Shown here: positions 6,943 to 14,266 of the stretch, piece after piece
How positions within the stretch are numbered: position 1 is the first letter of the stretch
How the letters are laid out: each line of letters opens with the position of its first letter
Assembly: GCA_016932045.1 (NCBI GenBank)
Contig: JAFGDO010000024.1
Span: forward strand, 1 to 32,784
Direction of reading: 5' to 3'
Length of the DNA: 32,784 nt
Source: Candidatus Dojkabacteria bacterium
Lineage (GTDB): Bacteria > Patescibacteriota > Dojkabacteria > JAHIVN01
Position numbers and translations under genes: made by a program
Notes under the pieces: generated by a model
Databases searched by the model: none
Told to the model about the DNA's origin: nothing
What the model saw: the letters and a program-made list of their open reading frames with translations, nothing else

Positions 6943-7848
6943 ATGAAAATTGGAATATTTGGTTCGCCTCAAACACCGGAGTCACATTGGCTTGACGAAG
7001 AAGGACAAAAAAGGAAGCACGATGTTGTCAGATTTTCAATTGATGAAATCGCCTTTAAAGTTAAAAATGATGAATTCAAAATAATTTCACAATATGATTT
7101 CAGTACCTTTGATATATTCCTTGTAAGAGGTATGTGCAGAACATACTTTGTGAATAAAATCCCATTCGATAAATCGACAGAATCACTTCTTTTTTTACGA
7201 TATGTCAGTGACATACTCAATAAGCCAATTGTCGATGAAAGACTCACAAAAAGCACAATGATTTTAAGCAAGATGGCAACAGCCTTAAACTTAAGTAGAG
7301 AAAAGCTTCCTCAACCAAATACTCTTCAATTTACAGGTAAAGCCCAAGTATTGAAAGAAGTAGACGACTTTCCCTATCCTGTGATTATCAAAAATCCTGC
7401 AGGTCGAAAGGGAGAAAACATGTATAAAATTGATACAAAAGAAGATTTGATAAAGTTCTTGGAAGAAATGCCCGAGCAGCTGCCTTTTCTCTTTCAAGAA
7501 TATTTACCAACTGACGGGGATATAAGAGTACTAGTAATCGGATATGATACCATAATAGGAGCAATGAAAAGGCACCTTGTCCCGGGAGACTTTAGGGCAA
7601 ACATATCTCGAGGAGCCGATGCAGAAGAGTTTAAGCTTACAGATGAAGTTATTGATATTGCAAAAAAAGCAGCGATGGTTACGCGTACTGAATTCGCTGG
7701 AGTAGATCTCATTGAGTCGAAGGGAAAATATTACGTTATTGAAGTAAACCGAACACCACAATTTAAGGGATTTCATAAGTATACCGGAGTAGACCCATCT
7801 CCATTTATCTTTGATTATCTTGAAAAGAAGGTTGAAAATCAAAAGTAA
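6943..7848 (+). CDS. RimK-family ATP-grasp ligase
   Basis: The 301-residue protein has the RimK/GshB-type ATP-grasp order. A pre-ATP domain (MKIGIFGS) is followed by VDERLTKSTMILSKMATA (97-114) and PVIIKNPAGRKGENMYKI (146-163) for ATP phosphates. Then come FQEYLPTDGDIRVLVIG (184-200), RANISRGADAE (218-228) and the metal-ligand end FAGVDLIES / YVIEVNRTPQFKG (251-276). Relatives add glutamate or other amino acids to proteins, peptides or cofactors such as lysine-biosynthesis carrier, tetrahydromethanopterin or ribosomal S6. It is the third ATP-grasp protein in this operon, 11 bases after the previous gene and overlapping the next. Specificity is unknown. Confidence 0.85.
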   Translation: MKIGIFGSPQTPESHWLDEEGQKRKHDVVRFSIDEIAFKVKNDEFKIISQYDFSTFDIFLVRGMCRTYFVNKIPFDKSTESLLFLRYVSDILNKPIVDERLTKSTMILSKMATALNLSREKLPQPNTLQFTGKAQVLKEVDDFPYPVIIKNPAGRKGENMYKIDTKEDLIKFLEEMPEQLPFLFQEYLPTDGDIRVLVIGYDTIIGAMKRHLVPGDFRANISRGADAEEFKLTDEVIDIAKKAAMVTRTEFAGVDLIESKGKYYVIEVNRTPQFKGFHKYTGVDPSPFIFDYLEKKVENQK

Positions 7849-9079
7849 AAAACCACTCCTTATTAACATCACTGGAACATGCGGCAAAACAATAACTGCC
7901 AAAATTATTGAGATCGTCTTAACCAAATCAGGTTATAGAGTGGGTCTTGCTAGCACCATAGGAATATACTTCAAAGGTAGAAGGGTCAAGAAAAAAGATA
8001 GATCCGGCCCAAAGTCTTTCCAATATTTATTTCAAAGATCTAAAGAGCTAGATGTTGTGATATGCGAGAATGTTCTACGGCATATACGCCACGACACCTA
8101 CTACCCTGCTCTATCTGACGTATGTTTGATAACAAATGTCTCCGATGACCATATTCATCAGACAAAAACAAAGACTGTAAGAGAAATAGCACAAATTAAA
8201 AGCAAAATTCTTAAAAGATCTAAGAAAAATGGATTTATTATCCTAAATGGCGACAATAAATATACACTTAACATTGCTCAAGCCAATACTGACAAGAAAC
8301 TCATATTATTTACAACAAAGCCGAAGAAGGTTAAACTCTTAAAAAAAATAAAACCACTGGCTATATACCTTTACAAAAAGCCTCAAATATTAAAAGTTAG
8401 TAATTATAAAATGGAGCAAGTGGTGAAAGATGTAAGCAAATTACCCCTAACTTTGAATCTAAAGCTTACATTCAATATCTACAACTTACTGGCTGCAATA
8501 AGCGTTTTAGATAACCTTCCAGGTATAAGCCTGTATTACAATCAACTACAAAAAACTTTGGCGAAAATAGTGCCAAGTTATTCAAGCATCCCAGGAAGAT
8601 TCAACATTTTCGACTTCGGAAAATTTACAGTAATACTTGATAATGCAAAAAATCCCTTAAGCTATAAAAAGTCTTTAACGGCAGCAAAATCCATACCTCA
8701 TAAAAGACTTATTACAGTATTAAAAGCTTCAAATACAAGAACTAGCCAATTTATAAAAAAGATAGGCCAGATTGCTGCGCGACATTCAGACTTTATCTAC
8801 ATTAAAGAATCAAGGCAACCAAAGGGAAGAAAGAGAAAAAGGATAAAAGGAGAAACAGCAGCACTGCTAAAAGAAGGAGCATTAAAAGAAGTGTCAAAGC
8901 CTAATAAGCTAAAAGTCATATTGGATGAAGAACAAGCGGTAAAAAATGCTATTTTGAAAGCAAAAGCAGGAGATCTCTTGCTAGTCTTTGGATATAGAGT
9001 CGATGCCTTGCATAAGTTAATCAAAAGTATGCAAAAAAATGAGCTACACTCCCTTAAGGCTTCTCCGAATTACATCTAG
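7811..9079 (+). CDS. Free-standing CphA-like Mur-ligase domain protein
   Basis: The protein of up to 422 residues matches the C-terminal Mur-ligase half of cyanophycin synthetase. The P-loop ITGTCGKT is at 20-27, and ENVLRHIRHDTYYPALSDVCLITNVSDDH spans about 86-114, parallel to the CphA segment around ET..GGIL and TN..DH. Further matches are NIYNLLAAI (222-230), PGRFNIF (261-267), LDNAKNP (276-282, usually DYAHNP) and GETAALLKEGAL. Mur ligases form amide bonds through acyl-phosphates. With the CphA-like ATP-grasp two genes upstream it makes a split pair. The start is unresolved: in-frame TTG codons at 7811, 7820 and 7832 all overlap the preceding gene. The 3' end overlaps mreB by 36 bases. 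Confidence 0.8.
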   Translation: MIILKRRLKIKSKKPLLINITGTCGKTITAKIIEIVLTKSGYRVGLASTIGIYFKGRRVKKKDRSGPKSFQYLFQRSKELDVVICENVLRHIRHDTYYPALSDVCLITNVSDDHIHQTKTKTVREIAQIKSKILKRSKKNGFIILNGDNKYTLNIAQANTDKKLILFTTKPKKVKLLKKIKPLAIYLYKKPQILKVSNYKMEQVVKDVSKLPLTLNLKLTFNIYNLLAAISVLDNLPGISLYYNQLQKTLAKIVPSYSSIPGRFNIFDFGKFTVILDNAKNPLSYKKSLTAAKSIPHKRLITVLKASNTRTSQFIKKIGQIAARHSDFIYIKESRQPKGRKRKRIKGETAALLKEGALKEVSKPNKLKVILDEEQAVKNAILKAKAGDLLLVFGYRVDALHKLIKSMQKNELHSLKASPNYI

Positions 9080-10048
9080 GTGGTTTAGTGCCTCAGCCGT
9101 ACCTTTTACAACACAATAAATAGGTTCATCTACAACATGAGCCGGAACTCCAATTGCTTTAGTAAACAGATCGTCAATGTTTCGAAGTTGAGCTGTTCCA
9201 CCACTGAGTACCATGCCTCTTTCTATTACATCAGAGGCAAGCTCCGGTGGGGTTCTCTCTAAAACTCCTCTTATTGCAGAAAGAATTTGTTTGAGAACTG
9301 GAGTTAAAGCGTCAACAATATCATTTGAGTTAATAATCATTGACTTTGGCATACCTGTGGAAGCATCTCTTCCTTTTATCTCGGTCTTCAGGGGACTATC
9401 AAGGTGAGTCGCACTCCCTATTGCTACTTTTATCTTCTCAGCCATCTGCTCACCTATCAAAAGACCTAGCTCCTTGCGAATGTAGTTAGTAACTGCCTCG
9501 TTTAGCGAATCCCCCGCAACACGAACACTATCAAATGAAACTATACCATTCATTGATATAACAGCAATTTCGCTTGTTCCACCCCCCATATTTACAATCA
9601 TGTTTCCAGCAGAAGTATTTATCGGAAGTCTCGCCCCAATAGCTGCTGCTATTGGTTCAGGCAGAAGGTAAACATTTCCAGCACCAGAAGTAACAGCTGC
9701 TTCAATTACAGCTCTTTCTTCTACTGTAGTAATTCCCGCGGGAACACTAATCATAACCTCAGGTTTGAAGATGCGTATCTTTCCTATGGCCTTATTCATA
9801 AAGTACTTCATCAATGCCTCTGTTAGCCGATAACTTGCTATGACTCCCTCTCGCAAGGGTCTTTTGGCAACAATATTTTCAGGAACTTTACCAATCATAT
9901 CCTTAGCTTCTTGCCCAATTGCAAGTATCTTCCTGTCCTCAACAGAAACAGCAACAACTGTAGGTTCGTTGATAACTATCCCCTTACCTTCAACATAAAC
10001 CAAGGTATTGGATGTGCCTAGGTCAAAGCCTATTCGTTTAGCTAACAT
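9044..10048 (-). CDS. mreB: Rod-shape-determining protein MreB
   Basis: MreB is the bacterial actin that organises lateral cell-wall synthesis under the membrane. The 334-residue length is normal. Signatures include the phosphate-1 loop RIGFDLGTSNTLVYVEGKG (5-23), the connecting region ISVPAGITTVEERAV, NMGGGTSEIAVIS for phosphate 2, and LSGGTAQLRNIDDLF for the adenosine motif. mreC and mreD are not adjacent. The gene is convergent with the ligase cassette and overlaps its last gene by 36 bases at the 3' ends, which leaves no room for a terminator between them. A near-consensus promoter lies just upstream. Confidence 0.97.
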   Translation of the reverse strand: MLAKRIGFDLGTSNTLVYVEGKGIVINEPTVVAVSVEDRKILAIGQEAKDMIGKVPENIVAKRPLREGVIASYRLTEALMKYFMNKAIGKIRIFKPEVMISVPAGITTVEERAVIEAAVTSGAGNVYLLPEPIAAAIGARLPINTSAGNMIVNMGGGTSEIAVISMNGIVSFDSVRVAGDSLNEAVTNYIRKELGLLIGEQMAEKIKVAIGSATHLDSPLKTEIKGRDASTGMPKSMIINSNDIVDALTPVLKQILSAIRGVLERTPPELASDVIERGMVLSGGTAQLRNIDDLFTKAIGVPAHVVDEPIYCVVKGTAEALNHLDVIRRSLKGV

Positions 10049-10080
10049 CTACATCACTTGAAAAAGTATTAATTAAGCAG

Positions 10081-10109
10081 ATTATATATATTCAAGGGAA
10101 AAGGTACAA
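10081..10109 (-). promoter_or_regulatory. mreB promoter
   Basis: On the minus strand TTGTAC (10104-10109) and a perfect TATAAT (10081-10086) are spaced by 17 bases, about 33 bases upstream of the mreB ATG. Confidence 0.75.
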
Positions 10110-10254
10110 GGCCGAAGGTGAAAAGCAAAGGGTAAAAATGTATTAAGTATAAGATCTCACCTCAACCATCCGACCATACAGCCATCTAGCAATTATCACT
10201 CTACAATCATCAATTTTCAGTCCAACATCTAGCATCTATCTCTGATTCCCTACG

Positions 10255-10283
10255 TTGAACATTGCCCATTTATCTGCTATACT
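10255..10283 (+). promoter_or_regulatory. Promoter of the PEGA-domain gene
   Basis: TTGAAC (10255-10260), a 17-base spacer and TATACT (10278-10283) with an upstream TGC (extended -10) precede the gene. A Shine-Dalgarno-like TAGGAG at about 10294-10299 sits before the ATG at 10309. The rest of the 260-base gap to mreB holds AT-rich sequence with no other feature seen. Confidence 0.75.
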
Positions 10284-10308
10284 CAGAACAATTTAGGAGA
10301 TCCGGCTT

Positions 10309-11742
10309 ATGAAAAGACATATTGTAGTTATAGTATTTGTTACAATATTTATTTCAGCAGTATCAATTATAGCTATTCTCGTTGCTAGAGGATTTACTTT
10401 TACAGGCACCGAGATAAAAGAAAACGGAATTATTAATGTTGTCTCACAACCTGAAGGTGCAAACATAACTATCAATGGGGAAGAAACGGCAGTTACACCA
10501 GAAAAGATCGAAGTTGTTGCAGGGAAAATAGAAGTTATCATCTCAAAAGAAGGATACAAAGAGTGGAAAAAAGAGATAGATCTTGAACCTTCAATAGTTA
10601 CCGACATATATGCAACACTCTTTCCAGAAACCTTATATCTTGAACAGATTACTTTTACAAGTATAGATAAAGCATTTTTCTCGCAAGATGGAGCGATCGC
10701 TTTATATACAGTCTCTAATCAAACCAATAGCGGTATCTGGCTGGCTAAGTTGGAAAAAAGCATCTTTGAGCTTTCCTCGCCTCAACCTACGAGAATTGCT
10801 TCTCTAAGTATTATCCCTGAAAACAATACAAATACTCAGAATTATGATTTTATTATAGCTCCAGACAATACTCGAGCTATAGTTATCTGTCCTCAAGAAG
10901 AATATACGCTTTTTCAGCTTCTTAATCTCGAGAACTCAAAAGCAGAAACGATTAACATCAATAAAAAGATAGGATTCAATCCTGCCTCGGTTTCTTTCAG
11001 CTTTAATCGAAATCATCTTTTGATAAAAGATATCGCAATTTATGTAAATTACGATATCGAAAAAGATCAAGTAACATTTATCTCAAGAGTAACTGAAGAA
11101 TATGCACCACAAATTATTCAGTCTGGTAGCGATTTGCTGTTGCTCGAATATAGTTTCGACAGAAGAAGCAGAACCTTATACAAGATCACGGCAGCCCTAA
11201 ATAAAACTACTGTTGAGTTACCTCAGGAAATAGCAGGTGAATCAATAAAGAGAATGTTTGGATCCAAAAATAATGGCGACTTGATTGTCATATCAACTCA
11301 AGACTCATCTTTTATCCTTGATTTAAAGACAAATTCACTCCCTATTCAAATTTCAGAGGGACCGATTAACATTGTCAGTTGGTCACCAAATGGCAATTCT
11401 TTTTTGTATACTGAAAGTGGAGAGGTTCTGAAAACAGCATCGACTATGAGACTTCCTAGTGGCAAACTGGAATTGAAAACATACACTCTTTTAGAAAATT
11501 ATAAACCTGAAAACATAAGCCTTTCCTGGAGTAACAACTCACAACAAGTACTTTCTTTTGATAGCGAAAAAATGAAACTATTTATTCAAGATAAGGATTC
11601 TTTAAATAGAAGACTCCTATATGAAGGTACTCTTTCTTATAGAGATGCATTCAAGTTCTCTCAGAACGAAACTTTCTTAGTTCTGCTCTTAAAAGATGAT
11701 GGGGAATACTCAAATCTTTACTCCTTCAAATTAACTATTTAG
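10309..11742 (+). CDS. Membrane-anchored PEGA-domain protein
   Basis: An N-terminal signal anchor (about residues 3-26, IVVIVFVTIFISAVSIIAILVA) is followed by a PEGA domain at about 42-105. That domain shows NVVSQPEGANITINGEE, the TP..I and AG...V.IS..GYKEW pattern typical of this surface-associated fold. Residues 110-477 are a long region of short repeated beta strands with motifs such as SWSPNGNSFLYTESGE and LSWSNNSQQVLSFDSE, suggesting a TolB/WD40-like propeller. It is probably an exported, membrane-tethered protein that binds a wall or surface ligand; no enzymatic residues are apparent. It is the only + strand gene between the ligase cassette and the right end. It has its own promoter and a Shine-Dalgarno sequence, unlike most genes here. 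Confidence 0.8.
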   Translation: MKRHIVVIVFVTIFISAVSIIAILVARGFTFTGTEIKENGIINVVSQPEGANITINGEETAVTPEKIEVVAGKIEVIISKEGYKEWKKEIDLEPSIVTDIYATLFPETLYLEQITFTSIDKAFFSQDGAIALYTVSNQTNSGIWLAKLEKSIFELSSPQPTRIASLSIIPENNTNTQNYDFIIAPDNTRAIVICPQEEYTLFQLLNLENSKAETININKKIGFNPASVSFSFNRNHLLIKDIAIYVNYDIEKDQVTFISRVTEEYAPQIIQSGSDLLLLEYSFDRRSRTLYKITAALNKTTVELPQEIAGESIKRMFGSKNNGDLIVISTQDSSFILDLKTNSLPIQISEGPINIVSWSPNGNSFLYTESGEVLKTASTMRLPSGKLELKTYTLLENYKPENISLSWSNNSQQVLSFDSEKMKLFIQDKDSLNRRLLYEGTLSYRDAFKFSQNETFLVLLLKDDGEYSNLYSFKLTI

Positions 11743-11799
11743 CAAGGAAATCTTTTACCGCATCTTTCTCAAATCCCTCTTTATTGCTTTCGTATTGTT

Positions 11800-11822
11800 A
11801 AAGAAGTGCGCCAGACAGGAGT
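11800..11822 (-). repeat. Short copy of the tRNA-Arg 3' end
   Basis: The stretch AAAGAAGTGCGCCAGACAGG and the following AGTC closely match the start of the tRNA-Arg region at about 11950-11972 (AAAGAATGCGCTAGACAGGAG, then TC). They differ by one inserted base and one substitution. It covers the acceptor 3' strand and part of the T stem only, about 150 bases downstream of the real tRNA in its own reading direction. It may be a tRNA fragment from past recombination; the match is short. Confidence 0.4.
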
Positions 11823-11838
11823 CCTCAAAGCAAAATTT

Positions 11839-11906
11839 GGCTATACCGAGGCTAACGCAGTATAGCCTTAGTTTGACCTAGTCCCGCAAAGCTTGCCGAA
11901 GCGGGA
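11839..11906. repeat. Two adjacent inverted repeats downstream of the PEGA gene
   Basis: GGCTATAC (11839-11846) pairs with GTATAGCC (11860-11867). TCCCGC (11882-11887) pairs with GCGGGA (11901-11906) around a loop containing GCTTGCCGAAG. Neither is followed by a clear T-run on either strand. They lie between the convergent PEGA gene and tRNA-Arg and may act as transcript ends. The loop 11-mer also occurs at 151-161. Confidence 0.5.
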
Positions 11907-11955
11907 GAACCTTTGCCTTAAAGCTCTTTTTGTTTCTATCCTATGGAATAAAGAA

Positions 11956-12029
11956 TGCGCTAGACAGGAGTCGAACCTGTGACCTACGCGTTAGGAGTGC
12001 GTTGCTCTATCCAACTGAGCTACTAGCGC
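11956..12029 (-). tRNA. tRNA-Arg (anticodon CCT)
   Basis: Read on the minus strand, acceptor GCGCTAG pairs with CTAGCGC. The D arm is AGCTC..GAGC, and the anticodon loop CTCCTAA gives anticodon CCT. The T arm is ACAGG-TTCGACT-CCTGT. Discriminator is A; CCA is not encoded. The anticodon stem has one A-C mismatch at its loop end. Confidence 0.95.
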
Positions 12030-12061
12030 AGACAAGTAAGGATATTCATTACTAATGGGAA

Positions 12062-12067
12062 ATTATA
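12062..12067 (-). promoter_or_regulatory. Extended -10 element for tRNA-Arg
   Basis: Minus-strand TTGCTATAATT contains a perfect TATAAT with a TGC extension, 33 bases before the tRNA. The same string precedes tRNA-Ala(GGC). No good -35 is present; that position falls in the end of the ndk gene. Confidence 0.55.
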
Positions 12068-12075
12068 GCAAAAGA

Positions 12076-12705
12076 TTATTTCTTTTTCACGCTACTCTTC
12101 TCTATAGTCGGAGCTAACTTATGCATAGCTCTATGAGCATAAAGTTCATAGTCAGAAAACAGTTCCCCCTTTGTAAACCATAAGTTTATCTCGTATTCTG
12201 CTTCTTTTTCGTTTCCGGAGGCATGAAGTATATTATAAACCGAACGTAACTCATCATTTGCTACTTCATAATTATCCCAGCTAAAATCTCCTCTGATAGT
12301 ACCCGGAACTGCTGTTTTAGGTCTTGTATCTCCCGCTAATTTTCTAACTACTTCTATAGCATCTGGTCCTTCCCAAACCATAGCTAAAACTGGGCCTCTT
12401 GTAATAAGCTCAATATTCCACTTTTTAATCAATTTTCCTAATTCAAGTGCATCATTAGTACCAAATTTTTCTTTCGGATCAATACCTTTCTTTTTGTATT
12501 CATCCAGGGTATGCTGCCCGAATCTTTTTAGATTTTCCTCTGAACTGGCATAATGTTTATCTCCCATATCCTCAGTAGCCGCAAGAAATTCAAGGGCAAC
12601 CAGTTTTAATCCGACTCTTTCAAGCCTTAAAATTACCTCACCCATGAGACCTCTCATAACAGCATCATGCTTTATAACAACAAGTGTTCTTTGATTTTCA
12701 ATCAT
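12076..12705 (-). CDS. ndk: Nucleoside-diphosphate kinase paralogue (second in tandem)
   Basis: Ndk transfers the gamma phosphate among nucleoside triphosphates through a phospho-histidine. The 209 residues are well above the usual 140 because of an insert at about 52-105 between the early helices and VWEGPDA. Catalytic features are kept: the lysine in VVIKHDAV, VRKLAGDTRP, GTIRGDF and the active-site NILHAS with His. The normally conserved KPDG is KHDA here, a departure near the nucleotide phosphates. It follows its paralogue by 9 bases, so the two are cotranscribed and likely arose by duplication. The paralogue differs mainly in the insert and tail. Function is probable, but substrate preference may have shifted. 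Confidence 0.85.
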   Translation of the reverse strand: MIENQRTLVVIKHDAVMRGLMGEVILRLERVGLKLVALEFLAATEDMGDKHYASSEENLKRFGQHTLDEYKKKGIDPKEKFGTNDALELGKLIKKWNIELITRGPVLAMVWEGPDAIEVVRKLAGDTRPKTAVPGTIRGDFSWDNYEVANDELRSVYNILHASGNEKEAEYEINLWFTKGELFSDYELYAHRAMHKLAPTIEKSSVKKK

Positions 12706-12714
12706 AGAGATATA

Positions 12715-13323
12715 TTAATAAATGTCTAAATAATCGATTCTTTCATAGTAACTCAAATCCTTATATTTTTTCCCAAACCAGATCTTTATTTCTCTTCTAG
12801 CCTCTTCAACACAATCTGAAATATGCAGTAAATTCTTAAATACAATTCTGCCTGATCTTATGGCAAGATCAGGTGTATCAAATGCAAATGACCCCCGAAT
12901 AGAGCCTAGTTCGGCAAAAGTTGGCACAGTACTTCCTGCTAACTTTCTCACTCTCTCTACTGCCTTATTACCTTCCCAAACTGAAATAATCACCGGAGCC
13001 TCGCATAGATATTTTGAAAGATTTTTATAAATTATCTTTCCAATCTCCAAAGGATCATCTACTCCGAAGTCTTGTTGTACTAACTTTTTATTTCCCTCAT
13101 AATTTTGAATCGTTTTCTTGCCTACGCCTTCAAGCCACTCTTTACTATTTCCTGGATAATGTTCTGCCACTTGCTTTTTTTGTGGTAAAACCATTCTTGC
13201 TGCGCAAAGTTTGAGACCCTGTTCCTCGAAACGTTGAAATATCTTTCCTACAAGCCCCCTTTTGACTCCATCAGGCTTAATCATTACAAAGGTTTTTTCT
13301 ATAGATGGATATTTCTTTTCCAT
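12715..13323 (-). CDS. ndk: Nucleoside-diphosphate kinase (first in tandem)
   Basis: The 202-residue protein carries the canonical FVMIKPDGVKRGLVG start, an insert at about 60-110, then ISVWEGNKAVERVRKLAGSTVP and GSIRGSF. The catalytic histidine is in NLLHISD. The C-terminal tail (REIKIWFGKKY) resembles that of the paralogue downstream. Because KPDGV is intact here, this copy is the better candidate for general nucleotide-pool balancing. It lies 49 bases after the comEC metallo-beta-lactamase frame on the same strand, placing it at the end of a probable comEA-comEC-ndk-ndk transcript. Confidence 0.9.
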   Translation of the reverse strand: MEKKYPSIEKTFVMIKPDGVKRGLVGKIFQRFEEQGLKLCAARMVLPQKKQVAEHYPGNSKEWLEGVGKKTIQNYEGNKKLVQQDFGVDDPLEIGKIIYKNLSKYLCEAPVIISVWEGNKAVERVRKLAGSTVPTFAELGSIRGSFAFDTPDLAIRSGRIVFKNLLHISDCVEEARREIKIWFGKKYKDLSYYERIDYLDIY

Positions 13324-13372
13324 ATTATTAGTTATTTCCTGTTTAAAAACTTAAGGGATTTTACATCTCATT

Positions 13373-14266
13373 TCACCTTTTTTCAAGCTCCATATAAATT
13401 GCTCCATTCCCCACAGTAAATTCTATTCTTCCATTTCTATCTGTTCTCAAAATCTCAATATTGTAACTCGAAATTTTATCAATTATCTCTTCAGCTGGAT
13501 GACCAAACTTATTATCATAACCACATGAAATGATTATATAATCAGGATTAACTGCTGTAAGAAAATCGTCGGAAGTTGCAGTTTTGCTTCCATGATGAGC
13601 TGCTTTCAACACAAGACTATTGATATCAGAATTAGAAGATACTATTTCGCTTTCTTGCTCAGACTCAATATCCCCAGTAAGAAGAAAAGAGAAATCACCA
13701 TAATACCCTCTCAGAACAACCGAATTCTGGTTATCATTCTCTGCCTCAAAGGGCTCCTCCGGCCATAGACAATCCAGATGAACACCATCAATATCTATTG
13801 AATCACCGGCTATAAATTCTTTCATCTCTATTCCCATCTCATAACCGATATCTTTAATTCTATCTAGATTATCATCCCGAATTTCAAGATCGCTTGTTAT
13901 AAATACATCCACATCATAATTTTCTAAAACGAAGCTTAATCCTCCAATGTGATCACTATCGGCATGGGTTCCTATAACTACATCTATTTTTTTATCCCAA
14001 AAAGGCATTACTTCACCAAGCTCAACGAGTACTTCCTCAGACTCTCCTCCATCGATCAATATATTTTGGTAATTAGATGTACTGATAAGTATACTGTCAC
14101 CTTGACCAACATCAAGAAAATATAGATGAAACTCTTGATCTAGAGATATAAAAGTCATCAACTCTAGAATTATCAGAAGAATTAGAAAAACAAAAAAAAT
14201 CCTTGATTTTTGCAGTTTCTCTACTAGAACTTTATATTTTTTTAGATTCTTGATATTTAATCTCAA
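13373..14266 (-). CDS. comEC: ComEC C-terminal metallo-beta-lactamase domain (separate frame)
   Basis: After one membrane helix (about residues 23-40) comes the ComEC-type metallo-beta-lactamase domain: HLYFLDVGQGDSILI, ILIDGGES, the metal motif THADSDHIGG (His-x-Asp-x-Asp-His), LLTGDIE and AAHHGSKTAT. In competent bacteria this domain is fused to the ComEC channel and may degrade or guide the non-transported DNA strand. Here it is an apparent separate ORF starting at TTG, overlapping the channel ORF by 35 bases. The overlap contains a T7 run on the + strand (A7 in the mRNA) at 14237-14243. Loss of one base there joins both into a single protein of about 786 residues, the normal ComEC length. 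The split may be a sequencing error, a recent mutation or a slippage site. Confidence 0.88.
   Translation of the reverse strand: MRLNIKNLKKYKVLVEKLQKSRIFFVFLILLIILELMTFISLDQEFHLYFLDVGQGDSILISTSNYQNILIDGGESEEVLVELGEVMPFWDKKIDVVIGTHADSDHIGGLSFVLENYDVDVFITSDLEIRDDNLDRIKDIGYEMGIEMKEFIAGDSIDIDGVHLDCLWPEEPFEAENDNQNSVVLRGYYGDFSFLLTGDIESEQESEIVSSNSDINSLVLKAAHHGSKTATSDDFLTAVNPDYIIISCGYDNKFGHPAEEIIDKISSYNIEILRTDRNGRIEFTVGNGAIYMELEKR

Noticed and set aside
7531-7926. 131-residue minus-strand open frame across the RimK/Mur junction
   Set aside because: It is antisense to two well-supported genes and has no recognisable domain.
5960-9079. Naming the split CphA-like pair as a true cyanophycin synthetase
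   Set aside because: The domains match, but the substrate cannot be read from the sequence and no cyanophycinase is nearby.
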